A stretch of DNA of 40,641 nucleotides, taken from Thermoprotei archaeon (GTDB lineage: Archaea; Thermoproteota; Thermoprotei; Thermofilales; B15-G2). Of the stretch, positions 8,320 to 16,405 are shown one piece after another. Made by a program: the position numbers and the translations under genes. Numbering within the stretch: the stretch's first letter is position 1; the number at the start of each line of letters is the position of its first letter. The notes below the pieces were generated by a model. It was given only the letters and a program-made list of their open reading frames with translations. It was not told the origin of the DNA and ran no database searches. Location: positions 1 through 40,641 of the forward strand of contig QMSB01000006.1 in the NCBI GenBank assembly GCA_003650815.1, read 5' to 3'.

Positions 8320-9117
8320 GTGAGAATTAGAGAGGAAGAAGGCGTTCTCGAAGGCTCTAAGTATGTGGTGAAGATTCCTTCAGCACACGAATTTAACTGC
8401 TGTGTGGTAGGGTGTAGAGGCTGGGCTTATAGAGGCGAGTACAGGGAGGGGCTTCATAGACATTTAGATCCTCTCGGAAACTATATTGTCGAGAATGGTT
8501 TCCTCTGGGCTGCAACTGACTACGGTGCTGGAGGATATCCCTTAAGAAAAGCTCTTAAAAGTATTAAAAGTTTAATAAACTATATTAGGAAAAAGTATGG
8601 TGTTGAGAAAATAGGTTTACTTGGAACAAGTATGGGAGGCCACTTTGCCTTAATGTATGCTATAGAGCATCCAGAAGATGTATCATGTGTAGTAGACATA
8701 TACGGTGTTGCTGATATTAGAGCTCAGGTTAAGCATGTAGTTAGAGCCCTACAGTTTCTACCAGCATCTCTTCTCATTATAAGAAAACCAAGCGAAATAA
8801 AATCAGCTATAAAGTTTCTACAGGACATAAAGAAAGAATTCGGCGGAAATCCATTTCTACTTAAATTCAATGAAAACTACAGCCGGTACAACCCTATAGA
8901 GAGAGTCTCAGAGTTAAAGGCTCCAGTACTTATAGTGCACGGCACTAAAGACTACGCAGTTCCCCTCAAAATCTCCCTTAAACTAGCAGAGGAACTAAAG
9001 AAACACGGAAAGTCTTTCGAACTTCACATAGTTGAGGGCACTGGTCACGACGAGGAGACTATTAAGAAAGCTCTACCAAAAATACTAGACTTCTTGAGTA
9101 AACACTTGAAGAAATAG
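8320..9117 (+). CDS. Alpha/beta hydrolase (dienelactone hydrolase / S9-like)
   Basis: A 265-residue alpha/beta hydrolase with the full triad: Ser104 in the nucleophile elbow GTSMGG, Asp211 in VHGTKDYAVP and His243 in GTGHDEE. The last two motifs resemble the C-terminal domain of prolyl oligopeptidase-family enzymes, so it may be a peptidase, esterase or acyl hydrolase. No signal peptide is seen. The GTG start fits the upstream TATA-like box. About 150 nt of spacer follows, which I read as non-coding. Confidence 0.82.
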   Translation: MRIREEEGVLEGSKYVVKIPSAHEFNCCVVGCRGWAYRGEYREGLHRHLDPLGNYIVENGFLWAATDYGAGGYPLRKALKSIKSLINYIRKKYGVEKIGLLGTSMGGHFALMYAIEHPEDVSCVVDIYGVADIRAQVKHVVRALQFLPASLLIIRKPSEIKSAIKFLQDIKKEFGGNPFLLKFNENYSRYNPIERVSELKAPVLIVHGTKDYAVPLKISLKLAEELKKHGKSFELHIVEGTGHDEETIKKALPKILDFLSKHLKK

Positions 9118-9265
9118 ATGGCTCAGAGAATTTACAACATACACTAATAAGCTGGAAGCTCATTAAAGCTGAATTTCTTAGACACTTTGGAAATACATGG
9201 ATACTCAGTTCTTCAGCTTTCGATCACTTTTCACTAGTCAACGCCTTCATCATCGAGAGGCATCT

Positions 9266-10096
9266 CTACTTGAAGTAGCTCACTACTTTTGAATACTTGT
9301 CTAGGAGTTCTAAGTTTTTCGGTTGAGGATGCATGTACAGGATAAAGTGCTTTACTCCTATCTCAGTGAAGCCTTCTATTTTCCTGATTATGTCTTCGGG
9401 AGTGTCTCTTTCTTCCCAGACATCTATTACGTTGCCCCACTGGAATTTCCCCGGCTTCTTCATGTACTGCGACATGTATTCCATTTTCTTCTTATAGTCT
9501 TCTGGCTTCCCTATCTGGGGAACCCATCCGTCACAGTATTTAGCCGTGGCTCTGAGCATTCGTGGTCCATGTCCTCCGCTGAATATAGGTGGATGGGGCT
9601 TCTGATAGGGACGTGGCACTAGTCTGCAGTTATTGATTTTCCAGTATTTTCCTTCGTAGTTTACCTCCTCTTGAGTCCACACCATTTTAATAATCTTTAT
9701 CGCCTCAATGGTCTTGTCTACTCTAATTCTGGGAGGTTCCCATGGGTAGCCGTATGCTTCAAATTCTTCTTGCCACCAGCCAGCTCCTATACCTAGAAAT
9801 ACTCGTCCTTTAGTTAGCTGATCTATTGTTGTAACTATTTTTGCTACTAGCACAGGGTTTCTAAATAGAGAACACATTACTAGGGGAGATACTTTAACTT
9901 CTGTGAGCACGGCTATGGCTGTCAGCATAACCCAGCACTCCGGTCTGCAGCCTCTTTCATCGCTTTTTACTAGAAAATGATCTTGGTGGGAAATTACATC
10001 GAAGCCTAGCTGAGCTGCTTTGAGAGCACAGTCACGTATGTAGTCTATGCTCTGTGTTACTGGTAAATGGTACCAAAAAACAATGTCTTTGTTCAT
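9266..10096 (-). CDS. Luciferase-like (LLM class) flavin/F420-dependent oxidoreductase
   Basis: A 276-residue TIM-barrel protein of the bacterial luciferase-like family, whose members use FMN or coenzyme F420. The family pattern is clear: VISHQDHF near residue 40, TTIDQLTKGRVFLGIGAGWWQEEFEAYG at about 89-116 (typical of F420-dependent members such as Mer and Fgd), then KPHPPIFSGGHGPRMLRATAKYCDGW. Substrate and cofactor cannot be fixed; F420 is a reasonable guess in an archaeon. The gene lies 34 nt downstream of phoU on the same strand but has its own TATA box (10121-10128), so it need not be cotranscribed. Confidence 0.85.
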   Translation of the reverse strand: MNKDIVFWYHLPVTQSIDYIRDCALKAAQLGFDVISHQDHFLVKSDERGCRPECWVMLTAIAVLTEVKVSPLVMCSLFRNPVLVAKIVTTIDQLTKGRVFLGIGAGWWQEEFEAYGYPWEPPRIRVDKTIEAIKIIKMVWTQEEVNYEGKYWKINNCRLVPRPYQKPHPPIFSGGHGPRMLRATAKYCDGWVPQIGKPEDYKKKMEYMSQYMKKPGKFQWGNVIDVWEERDTPEDIIRKIEGFTEIGVKHFILYMHPQPKNLELLDKYSKVVSYFK

Positions 10097-10120
10097 CGGT
10101 AGTATTTAAATGTCTTAGAG

Positions 10121-10128
10121 TTTAAATA
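10121..10128 (-). promoter_or_regulatory. TATA box for the luciferase-like oxidoreductase
   Basis: On the minus strand TATTTAAA is centred about 28 nt upstream of the ATG at 10096, in the gap after phoU. Confidence 0.5.
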
Positions 10129-10130
10129 AC

Positions 10131-11171
10131 TTAGCTACTGGTAGTCTTTTCTAGTGCTCCTTCTACAGAGAGGTTTACTGTTATTTCAGCTATGTCAGCA
10201 CAGTATTCTGCTATTCTCTTAAGGCTTTCTACTATTGTTCTAGCTACTAGCGCCTCTTCTACATCTACGCGCTTTTCCATAAGCTCTCTTATGATAGTGT
10301 CCTCTACCTGTCTTAGAGAACTGACCTCATCTACTACCTGGTGAGCAAGTACCTTATTGTACTTGGAGAGAGCTTGTGAGGTCTTCTCGTACACTCTGCA
10401 GACGCTGCCTCCTAGTTTCTCTATATCAGAAGCTATTTTTTCACCTACAGGTTTATGAGACTTATACAGAACTTCAGCTATTCTGCTGGCGTGATCACCT
10501 ATTCTCTCTATACTTTTAGCTATTAACCTAAAACCTAAGCACTCCCTAAGGTCAGTTAAACCTACCTCAGAAGGCAGCAACATTCCCATAGCAACTGACT
10601 TAAGCTGCCTTACTATAAATAAGTAGAATTTATCTATAGTGTCGTCTCTCTCGATTATTTCTTTAAGGAGAGTTTTCTCCGGATTTCTCATACATTTTAA
10701 AGCATCTTTTAACATGTAGTGAGAGACTTTTATCATACGATTTATAGCAGTACGTATCGGAAGTTCTGCAGGCTTAGCTAGACACTGAAAGAGAACTGTG
10801 TCTACAGTCTCCTCCACTATTTCTACTCCAATCATCTTCTTAACCATGACATTTCTTAAAGCTACTCTATGCTCATGTGTTTTCCCTTTAAACACTACCT
10901 TTATGACATCGTATCCCACTAAGTATCTCGTGATAAATTCTCTCACAGCTATGCTTGGCGAAGTAGACTCATCAATACATAGGACTGACTCATGTAGCTC
11001 CTTTCTTTTACGAGCAGGTATTATCTTCAGACTATTGTCTGGCTGAACCATGACTACTACGTAATCTCCTGGCTTTAGGTGTACGGATTTAACCCATTCT
11101 TTTGGTAGAGAAACTATGAGTGTGGAGCCTCCCGTGAGCTGTACTCTTCGCAACATGTGTTTCTCAGACAT
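10131..11171 (-). CDS. phoU: PhoU-family phosphate uptake regulator with AbrB-like N-terminus
   Basis: A 346-residue protein. Residues 1-55 (RRVQLTGGSTLIVSLPKEWV followed by LKPGDYVVV) form a SpoVT/AbrB swapped-hairpin domain that often binds DNA. Residues about 120-340 hold two PhoU three-helix repeats, with acidic and His positions suited to metal binding (RIGDHASRIAE, RIAEYCADIAE). This AbrB-PhoU layout is common in archaea and is thought to control phosphate transport. No pst genes are in the window. The start ATG is preceded by an AT-rich TATA region shared as a divergent intergenic stretch with the small membrane protein to the right. Confidence 0.88.
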   Translation of the reverse strand: MSEKHMLRRVQLTGGSTLIVSLPKEWVKSVHLKPGDYVVVMVQPDNSLKIIPARKRKELHESVLCIDESTSPSIAVREFITRYLVGYDVIKVVFKGKTHEHRVALRNVMVKKMIGVEIVEETVDTVLFQCLAKPAELPIRTAINRMIKVSHYMLKDALKCMRNPEKTLLKEIIERDDTIDKFYLFIVRQLKSVAMGMLLPSEVGLTDLRECLGFRLIAKSIERIGDHASRIAEVLYKSHKPVGEKIASDIEKLGGSVCRVYEKTSQALSKYNKVLAHQVVDEVSSLRQVEDTIIRELMEKRVDVEEALVARTIVESLKRIAEYCADIAEITVNLSVEGALEKTTSS

Positions 11172-11189
11172 AATAATCAGTATATAGTT

Positions 11190-11259
11190 TAGTTAGGTAT
11201 TATATATAGATATTTTCCTAATATAGAGCTTTATGAAATAGTTAGGTTAACAATATATA
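11190..11259. promoter_or_regulatory. Divergent promoter region of phoU and the 44-residue membrane protein
   Basis: A minus-strand TATA tract (TATATATA, 11201-11208) serves phoU, and a plus-strand TATATA (11254-11259) is centred 26 nt before ATG 11283. A 9-nt direct repeat, tagttaggt, occurs at 11190-11198 and 11239-11247, next to the two TATA boxes. It could bind a shared regulator, possibly the AbrB domain of PhoU itself, which is inference. Confidence 0.4.
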
Positions 11260-11282
11260 CCTGTAGGTAAACTCCTCTAGCG

Positions 11283-11417
11283 ATGAGCAGTAAGCGGGAG
11301 TATATTGTCGGTGTAGTTTCTCTACTAGCTTCTATAGTGCTGATACTTGTCTTCTTCGCGCTAATTGTCGCTAAAAATCATATTTTAACAAAAATGCTAT
11401 TAAGTACATTAGCATAA
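11283..11417 (+). CDS. 44-residue single-pass membrane microprotein
   Basis: ATG 11283 to TAA 11415 encodes 44 residues: a short charged N-terminus (MSSKREY), one hydrophobic helix of about 23 residues (IVGVVSLLASIVLILVFFAL) and a short basic tail. TATATA is centred 26 nt upstream of the ATG, and the next gene begins 12 nt downstream, so it probably leads a two-gene operon with the flavoprotein. The function is unknown. It could anchor or modulate the lipid-modifying flavoprotein at the membrane, which is inference. Confidence 0.55.
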   Translation: MSSKREYIVGVVSLLASIVLILVFFALIVAKNHILTKMLLSTLA

Positions 11418-11429
11418 GGAAACAATAGC

Positions 11430-12587
11430 GTGAAAATCGCTGTAGTCGGAGCCGGGCCAATTGGAAGTCTGCTCTCACTAAGGCTACTTCAGAAAAATAA
11501 AGAAGTAGTAGTTTTTGAAGAAGACGAGGAGCCAGGTATTCCCGCACATTGTGCTGGAGTAGTCAGTTTAAAGACTCTTAGGATTTACGATTTATCTTTC
11601 TCTCAGCGCTTTATTTTGAATAGATTTAGGGGAGCTTATATTTTCCTTCCCGGAGGACACGTACTTCATGTTGCTAGAAGAGAGTATGTTGCATGTGTTA
11701 TAGATAGGGTTTCATTTGACAGAGAGCTCTCTTTCTTAGCTGAAAAGAAAGGAGCTGCCTTAATGCTCGGTACAAGAGTAGAAGACCTGCTGTTAAACAG
11801 GAGTAAAGTTTTAGTCAAGACAGGTAAGAGGGATTTTTGCGTTGATAAGGTTTATTTATGCGAGGGATTATCTCGTACTCTTACTAAAAAACTTGCATCT
11901 CTGAAACATAGGCCTTTAGTTGGAGTAAATATAGATCTTGAAGCATCTACTAGTTTCCCCGAAGACCATGTCTGTGTTTTTATTTCAAAGAAAGTAAGCG
12001 ATAGACTTTTTGCTTGGCTTATACCTCTTAACGGCGGTCTAGTGAGACTAGGACTAGCTGCGTCGAGTAATGTCGCTAAAAGGCTCTCTTATGTAATTAA
12101 ATACGCTACAGCGAAGGGATTGATTGATAGTTTGAGAAAAATTTCTGAGTCTGCTGGACTAGTTAATGTAGATGGACCGTTACCGAGATTCTCTTTTCTT
12201 GGAGATAGAGTTATTGTAGTAGGAGACGCTGCTGGGCAAAATAAGCCTACTACTGGAGGAGGACTTTACTATGGGGGACTCGGCGCTCTACTTGCCTCTC
12301 AGACTACTAGTGGAAGAGACTACGAGAAAGCGTGGTGGAGTGTTTGTGGAAGAGATATTAAATTCATGTCTATTTTCAGACGTGTTCTAGACAATCTCAG
12401 CGATCGAGATCTAGAGGAGATGTTGAAGAGGATAGACTTGGAAGAGCTTTCTCAACTGTTTTCATTTAGAGCTGATTTTGATAGACAGTCTCTTGTAATG
12501 AGAAGCTTAATGGATTATTTGGCGAGGCAGCCTCTAGGATCGCTACTTCTTATCTTAAAGAGCTTGATAGTATCGTTGCTAGCTTAG
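11430..12587 (+). CDS. Geranylgeranyl reductase-family FAD-dependent oxidoreductase
   Basis: A 385-residue flavoprotein with the dinucleotide-binding motif GAGPIG (7-12), the PAHCAGVVS motif holding Cys41, and the C-terminal FAD site GDAAGQNKPTTGGGLYYG. This combination marks the geranylgeranyl reductase family, whose archaeal members saturate isoprenoid chains of ether lipids or quinones. Cys41 matches the conserved cysteine of the family. It follows the 44-residue membrane protein by 12 nt. Which lipid is reduced cannot be said; archaea usually have several paralogues. The 3' end overlaps the convergent Fe-S gene by 9 nt. Confidence 0.85.
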   Translation: MKIAVVGAGPIGSLLSLRLLQKNKEVVVFEEDEEPGIPAHCAGVVSLKTLRIYDLSFSQRFILNRFRGAYIFLPGGHVLHVARREYVACVIDRVSFDRELSFLAEKKGAALMLGTRVEDLLLNRSKVLVKTGKRDFCVDKVYLCEGLSRTLTKKLASLKHRPLVGVNIDLEASTSFPEDHVCVFISKKVSDRLFAWLIPLNGGLVRLGLAASSNVAKRLSYVIKYATAKGLIDSLRKISESAGLVNVDGPLPRFSFLGDRVIVVGDAAGQNKPTTGGGLYYGGLGALLASQTTSGRDYEKAWWSVCGRDIKFMSIFRRVLDNLSDRDLEEMLKRIDLEELSQLFSFRADFDRQSLVMRSLMDYLARQPLGSLLLILKSLIVSLLA

Positions 12588-13694
12588 GGCAGTGCTCAGC
12601 ACTTCTACTATGTCTAGTACGTCTACGAAAACGTTTTCCCTCATAGCTGCTTTGTCAAGAGCTATTTCACATATTTCACATCCTGAGACTATAGTTTCTG
12701 CTCCTGTACTAAGCAGCTCTCGTAGTCTCATAACGCCTATTTCTGACGCTAGGTCGGGATAGAATGAGAGTATTGATCCTCCACAGCACCTCGAGTAGTA
12801 CTTATTGTAGTGTGGTGCCTCTAGAACTGTTAAGCCCAGCCACTCTAGTACTGCTCTAGGCTCCTCTACTACTTTTCCGTGTCTTGTCAGATGGCAAGGA
12901 TCGTGATAAACTATCTCGCCGGAGAGCTTACGGTACTTTATTTTATTCTTGTTCATGAGCTCGTAAAGGTACTCTGATATGTGTAGCACTTCGTAGTCGA
13001 CGTCAAAGTACTCTGAGTACCTCTCTTTTAGAGCAATGTAGCAGCCGGGACAAATCGTGACTATTCTTTCTACACCACTCTCTTTAAATGATTTGATGTT
13101 TTTCTCAGCTTGCTCTAAGAACTCTTTCTCAAACCCTATTTCATAAAGCACTAGTCCACAGCAGTATTCATCTGGACCAAGATAGCCTAACGTTATCCCG
13201 CTCTTCTCCATGAATTTTTTAAGTGAAAGCAGTATCTGTCTCCTAGAGATAGGTATAGTGCATCCTAAGAAAATTATTGTCTTAGACTTTCTCGGGGGCA
13301 GTACCTGTACTGGAGTTTTCGCTCTGCGCTCTGCGCTGTAAGGATTGTCGCTGCTGACTATGGAGTCTCTTATCTCTCTGTGGATTCTCGGGACAGCGTT
13401 CTTTGACACAAGGAACTTCCTCACGTTTCTGAAAATTCTTGTGTTGTCTAGAGCACATACTGCTTCACAGTAGCCACATAAAGTGCACTTGAAGTATATG
13501 TCCACTAGCTTCTCTGTCAAACCTACGTTTCCCTCTACTATTCCTCGAGCTAAGTGCATTCTTCCTCTCGACGAGTATGTCTCAAAGCCTAGTACTCTTC
13601 TGACAGGACACTCGTATACGCAGAAACCGCACTGTGTTCTAGCACAAGTATAGAGATTGTCGACTAAATCCTTTAAATAATCTCTGAGATTCAT
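12579..13694 (-). CDS. Fe-S oxidoreductase with two CCG domains (GlpC/GlcF/HdrD-like)
   Basis: A 371-residue protein. Near the N-terminus lie two cysteine clusters for 4Fe-4S centres: C17-x4-C22-x2-C25-x3-C29-P and CTLCGYCEAVC. Two CCG cysteine-rich domains follow (YCCGLVLYEIG and RCCGGSILSF) with the accompanying CPGC and SGCEICE. Such subunits pass electrons from a flavin partner to quinones or heterodisulfide-like acceptors. The partner is the GlcD-like gene just upstream. ATG 13694 is chosen over GTG 13703 because it overlaps the upstream stop (ATGA) and has GAGGTG six nt upstream. The first cluster has x4 rather than x2 spacing between its first two cysteines, and the second lacks the usual proline. 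Confidence 0.87.
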   Translation of the reverse strand: MNLRDYLKDLVDNLYTCARTQCGFCVYECPVRRVLGFETYSSRGRMHLARGIVEGNVGLTEKLVDIYFKCTLCGYCEAVCALDNTRIFRNVRKFLVSKNAVPRIHREIRDSIVSSDNPYSAERRAKTPVQVLPPRKSKTIIFLGCTIPISRRQILLSLKKFMEKSGITLGYLGPDEYCCGLVLYEIGFEKEFLEQAEKNIKSFKESGVERIVTICPGCYIALKERYSEYFDVDYEVLHISEYLYELMNKNKIKYRKLSGEIVYHDPCHLTRHGKVVEEPRAVLEWLGLTVLEAPHYNKYYSRCCGGSILSFYPDLASEIGVMRLRELLSTGAETIVSGCEICEIALDKAAMRENVFVDVLDIVEVLSTALS

Positions 13695-15184
13695 TCGACC
13701 CACCTCGATTCACCGAACTTCTTGCCAGGATTCATTATTCCGGCAGGATCGAAAACCTCCTTTATTTTCAGCATATACTTGAGAGCGTTCCCATGCTCGT
13801 AGACATTTATTCCTGCTAGAACTTCTCCATCACCGTAGTACGCGCTCATAGAGCCTCCCAGATCTACCGCGGTTTTCGCCATTTCCTTTAGATATCTATA
13901 AAAGTTTCTTACTTCTTCTTCGCTGTCTCCTACCCATACGGCAAACGATATGCTTACGTGAGTGCTGTTAGGGTGCTGGAAGTACACATTCATTCCAAGA
14001 ACCTCTAAGCCATACTTAGAAGAGTACTCTAAGTACTTTCTGTACATTTCCTGGATCTTACCAACAGGGACGCTTACTCCAGCTGCACCGAATCTTCTTG
14101 TTCTTTGAGAATCGGGCCACTTTTGCTTAAAGGGTATGAAAGGTTTTTCCCACGGAAAGCGTAGCTCCTTAGGCTCTATTGCTACATGCTTGCTAGTCCA
14201 CCACATTTCGAGCACTTCTCTATCCTCTATGGGCTCTCCTCCGTGTTCTCGAACGATTTCCCGCGACTTCTTCATCATGAAGTCTACTACGTCTTTGTCT
14301 CCAGCAAAGCTTAGAAACAACACTGCTTCAGTCCACTCCGGCACCTTCGGCTCTACTCCATACTTAGCTCTATATGCGTGAGTATAAAACTTAAGCCTAT
14401 TTTTACACTGGAGGTTGGCTGACTCCGGTAAAACTCCTCTTTTCAGCATATCGACTAATGCTTTAACACCGTGACTAAAGCTGGGGAAAAAGAAGCCCAC
14501 GATATCTCTGTGCGGAGGCGCTGGAACTACTCGTAAGACTGCCTCAGTTACTATCCCCAGAGTTCCCTCTGATGATATAAACAGCCAGTGAAGGTGATAC
14601 CCTGAAGTAGATATAAGGGTCTTTCTATGTCCCAGCTCAACTACTTCGCCAGTTCCCGTGACTACCGTTATACTGCACAAATGGTTCTCTATTTTACCGT
14701 ACCTTATGTTGAATGTTCCATCAGATCTAAGCGCAATGACGCTGCCTACTGTGGCTACTGCCTTAGACTCTACATCATATGGAAACCAGAGACCATATTT
14801 TCTGAGCTCTTCATTAAGTCTGAGGATGGGAATCCCTGCCTGGACTCTAACAACATAGTTTTCTTTATCTACTTCAAGAACTCTATCCATGAGCTTCATG
14901 TCCACTAAAATACCTCCTCTAGCCAAAGATCCTCCGCTCATGGAGGTTCCTCCTCCTCTAGGAGTGACGGGAATCTTGTACTCGTATGCTACTTTGACTA
15001 CTTGGGAGACTTCTTCAGTAGACTTAGGTAAAACCACTATATCCGGTAATGCTCTAAAGTCCCGCGTACAGGGATTCCAGTTGCGGGAATACGGCAATCT
15101 ATCCTCTATAGCAACAGATACTCTTTCCTCTCCGAGCAGCTCTACCAATTTAGAGTAAACTCTTTTAAGTACTTCTTTATCCAC
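13691..15184 (-). CDS. FAD-linked oxidase, GlcD-like (glycolate/lactate dehydrogenase type)
   Basis: A 497-residue flavoprotein of the FAD-binding PCMH / FAD-oxidase C family. FAD-binding signatures are PRGGGTSMSGGSLARGGILVD (about 75-95) and ISSEGTLGIVTEAVLRV, and the C-terminal tail DPAGIMNPGKKF is typical. These enzymes oxidise 2-hydroxy acids such as D-lactate or glycolate and also alkyl-glycerone phosphates. The coupled downstream Fe-S/CCG subunit (ATGA overlap) favours a 2-hydroxy-acid dehydrogenase feeding electrons to the membrane. GTG 15184 has a TATA box at 15205-15212, so this gene starts the operon. Confidence 0.88.
   Translation of the reverse strand: MDKEVLKRVYSKLVELLGEERVSVAIEDRLPYSRNWNPCTRDFRALPDIVVLPKSTEEVSQVVKVAYEYKIPVTPRGGGTSMSGGSLARGGILVDMKLMDRVLEVDKENYVVRVQAGIPILRLNEELRKYGLWFPYDVESKAVATVGSVIALRSDGTFNIRYGKIENHLCSITVVTGTGEVVELGHRKTLISTSGYHLHWLFISSEGTLGIVTEAVLRVVPAPPHRDIVGFFFPSFSHGVKALVDMLKRGVLPESANLQCKNRLKFYTHAYRAKYGVEPKVPEWTEAVLFLSFAGDKDVVDFMMKKSREIVREHGGEPIEDREVLEMWWTSKHVAIEPKELRFPWEKPFIPFKQKWPDSQRTRRFGAAGVSVPVGKIQEMYRKYLEYSSKYGLEVLGMNVYFQHPNSTHVSISFAVWVGDSEEEVRNFYRYLKEMAKTAVDLGGSMSAYYGDGEVLAGINVYEHGNALKYMLKIKEVFDPAGIMNPGKKFGESRWVE
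13701..13706 (-). promoter_or_regulatory. Shine-Dalgarno site of the Fe-S subunit gene
   Basis: GAGGTG on the minus strand ends 6 nt before ATG 13694. It decides the start against the GTG at 13703, which overlaps the motif itself. Confidence 0.6.
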
Positions 15185-15204
15185 GTTTACTTTAATAGAC
15201 CTAG

Positions 15205-15212
15205 CTATAAAT
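15205..15212 (-). promoter_or_regulatory. TATA box of the GlcD-like operon
   Basis: ATTTATAG on the minus strand is centred about 26 nt upstream of GTG 15184. Confidence 0.5.
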
Positions 15213-15294
15213 GCTTATCAAGGCTCAATAAGAAGAACTTAAGTAATAAGAGTAGTGAAAAAAATAATTTATTTGAAGGATTTATCAGAATAAG

Positions 15295-16338
15295 TTACTG
15301 TAAAGGCATCCAAGTCTTTTCTTCAGCCTTAAAGTACTTATAAGGTATAGTCTTCTCGGCGAAAACAGGACCTAAGTAAGCTTCAGTCCACTCCCCTACA
15401 TCACTCATTATCTCTAAGAATACTCCCTTATACTCGTCTGGTACAGATGCTATTAAGAAGAGAGTATCTTTGCCTGCTATAGCTGTCTTAACAAACGGGA
15501 GCGAAGCGACTTTGACGAAAGATTCACTTGGGCCTTTAACGACGTAAGCGTAGGTGAATTTCTCTACTTCTTGCTTTGGTGGAAGATATGCCCTAAAGCC
15601 CTCTATTAAGAACTTTACTCTTCTTTTTATTCTATACTCTATAGTCTTCTTATTTCCTTTAAGTCTATTCGCTATTTTGCTTGGGTACAGCTGTAGCTCC
15701 TGCATTGCAGCAAGTATTCTCAAGTCTAAATCATCGAAGTCTATTCTTCTAAGTGGTGCCTGATATAGCTGTGCTTCAGTTAACGGTGTTTTAGTGTAGT
15801 AGAAATCGTAGTTTACCTCAGTTACAAAACATCTATCTAACTCATAGTGGTCTACTACTTGCCCGTATTTTTCCATATAGTCTACAGCCTTACTAGTATA
15901 TTCCTCTGGAATCGACGACACCACGAGGAATCCCTTGAAGCCTCTGTACGCCTGGTATACTCCTAAAGCATACGGAATCTCTTCCTTTACTAAGTTTCGA
16001 GTACTCTTTATGAAGAATACGTAGGGCTTAAGCCTTAGGTTAGGGAAGCAGGCTTCTAAGCGCAATTCTACTCCTTTCTTCTCAAAGCGTAAGTGGAAGA
16101 GCCTCCAAGCCGTAGCCACAGAGACCTTAGCGTCCCTAGCTATAGTGCTCAAATTGAGTATAGGAGTCTTGTTGAGATGCCGTACTAATAGTCTTAAGAA
16201 CTCTACGTATCTCTCATCGAAGGCAAGCACATGCAGCTCTTTTTCTTTCTCAATCTCTCTCTTTTTACCAGGCATTAGTGAGAGAAGCTCAGGGAGGCTA
16301 ATTAAGCTTTTCTTTCTGGATGCTTTAAATTTGTTCAT
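15295..16338 (-). CDS. Putative transcription regulator with two winged-helix-like regions
   Basis: A 347-residue protein that I cannot assign to a named family. Residues about 48-85 (EFLRLLVRHLNKTPILNLSTIARDAKVSVATAWRLF) look like a helix-turn-helix. A second one lies at about 200-240 (DDLDLRILAAMQELQLYPSKIANRLKGNKKTIEYRIKRRV), and each is followed by an alpha/beta segment resembling an Lrp-like ligand domain. The N-terminal 40 residues are basic. This duplicated HTH plus sensor layout is seen in archaeal Lrp/AsnC-like regulators. It lies 110 nt from the GlcD operon on the same strand, so it might control that operon; this is inference. Confidence 0.65.
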   Translation of the reverse strand: MNKFKASRKKSLISLPELLSLMPGKKREIEKEKELHVLAFDERYVEFLRLLVRHLNKTPILNLSTIARDAKVSVATAWRLFHLRFEKKGVELRLEACFPNLRLKPYVFFIKSTRNLVKEEIPYALGVYQAYRGFKGFLVVSSIPEEYTSKAVDYMEKYGQVVDHYELDRCFVTEVNYDFYYTKTPLTEAQLYQAPLRRIDFDDLDLRILAAMQELQLYPSKIANRLKGNKKTIEYRIKRRVKFLIEGFRAYLPPKQEVEKFTYAYVVKGPSESFVKVASLPFVKTAIAGKDTLFLIASVPDEYKGVFLEIMSDVGEWTEAYLGPVFAEKTIPYKYFKAEEKTWMPLQ

Positions 16339-16405
16339 CTAAACCTGAGAAAATAGATATCTTTCAAATTTTCACATAGGCCTTGAGCTGAGCTTAGATG
16401 AGAAT

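Noticed and set aside
9102-9278. 58-codon protein-like open frame after the alpha/beta hydrolase
   Set aside because: It contains no ATG, GTG or TTG start and overlaps the stop of the convergent gene; at most a remnant.
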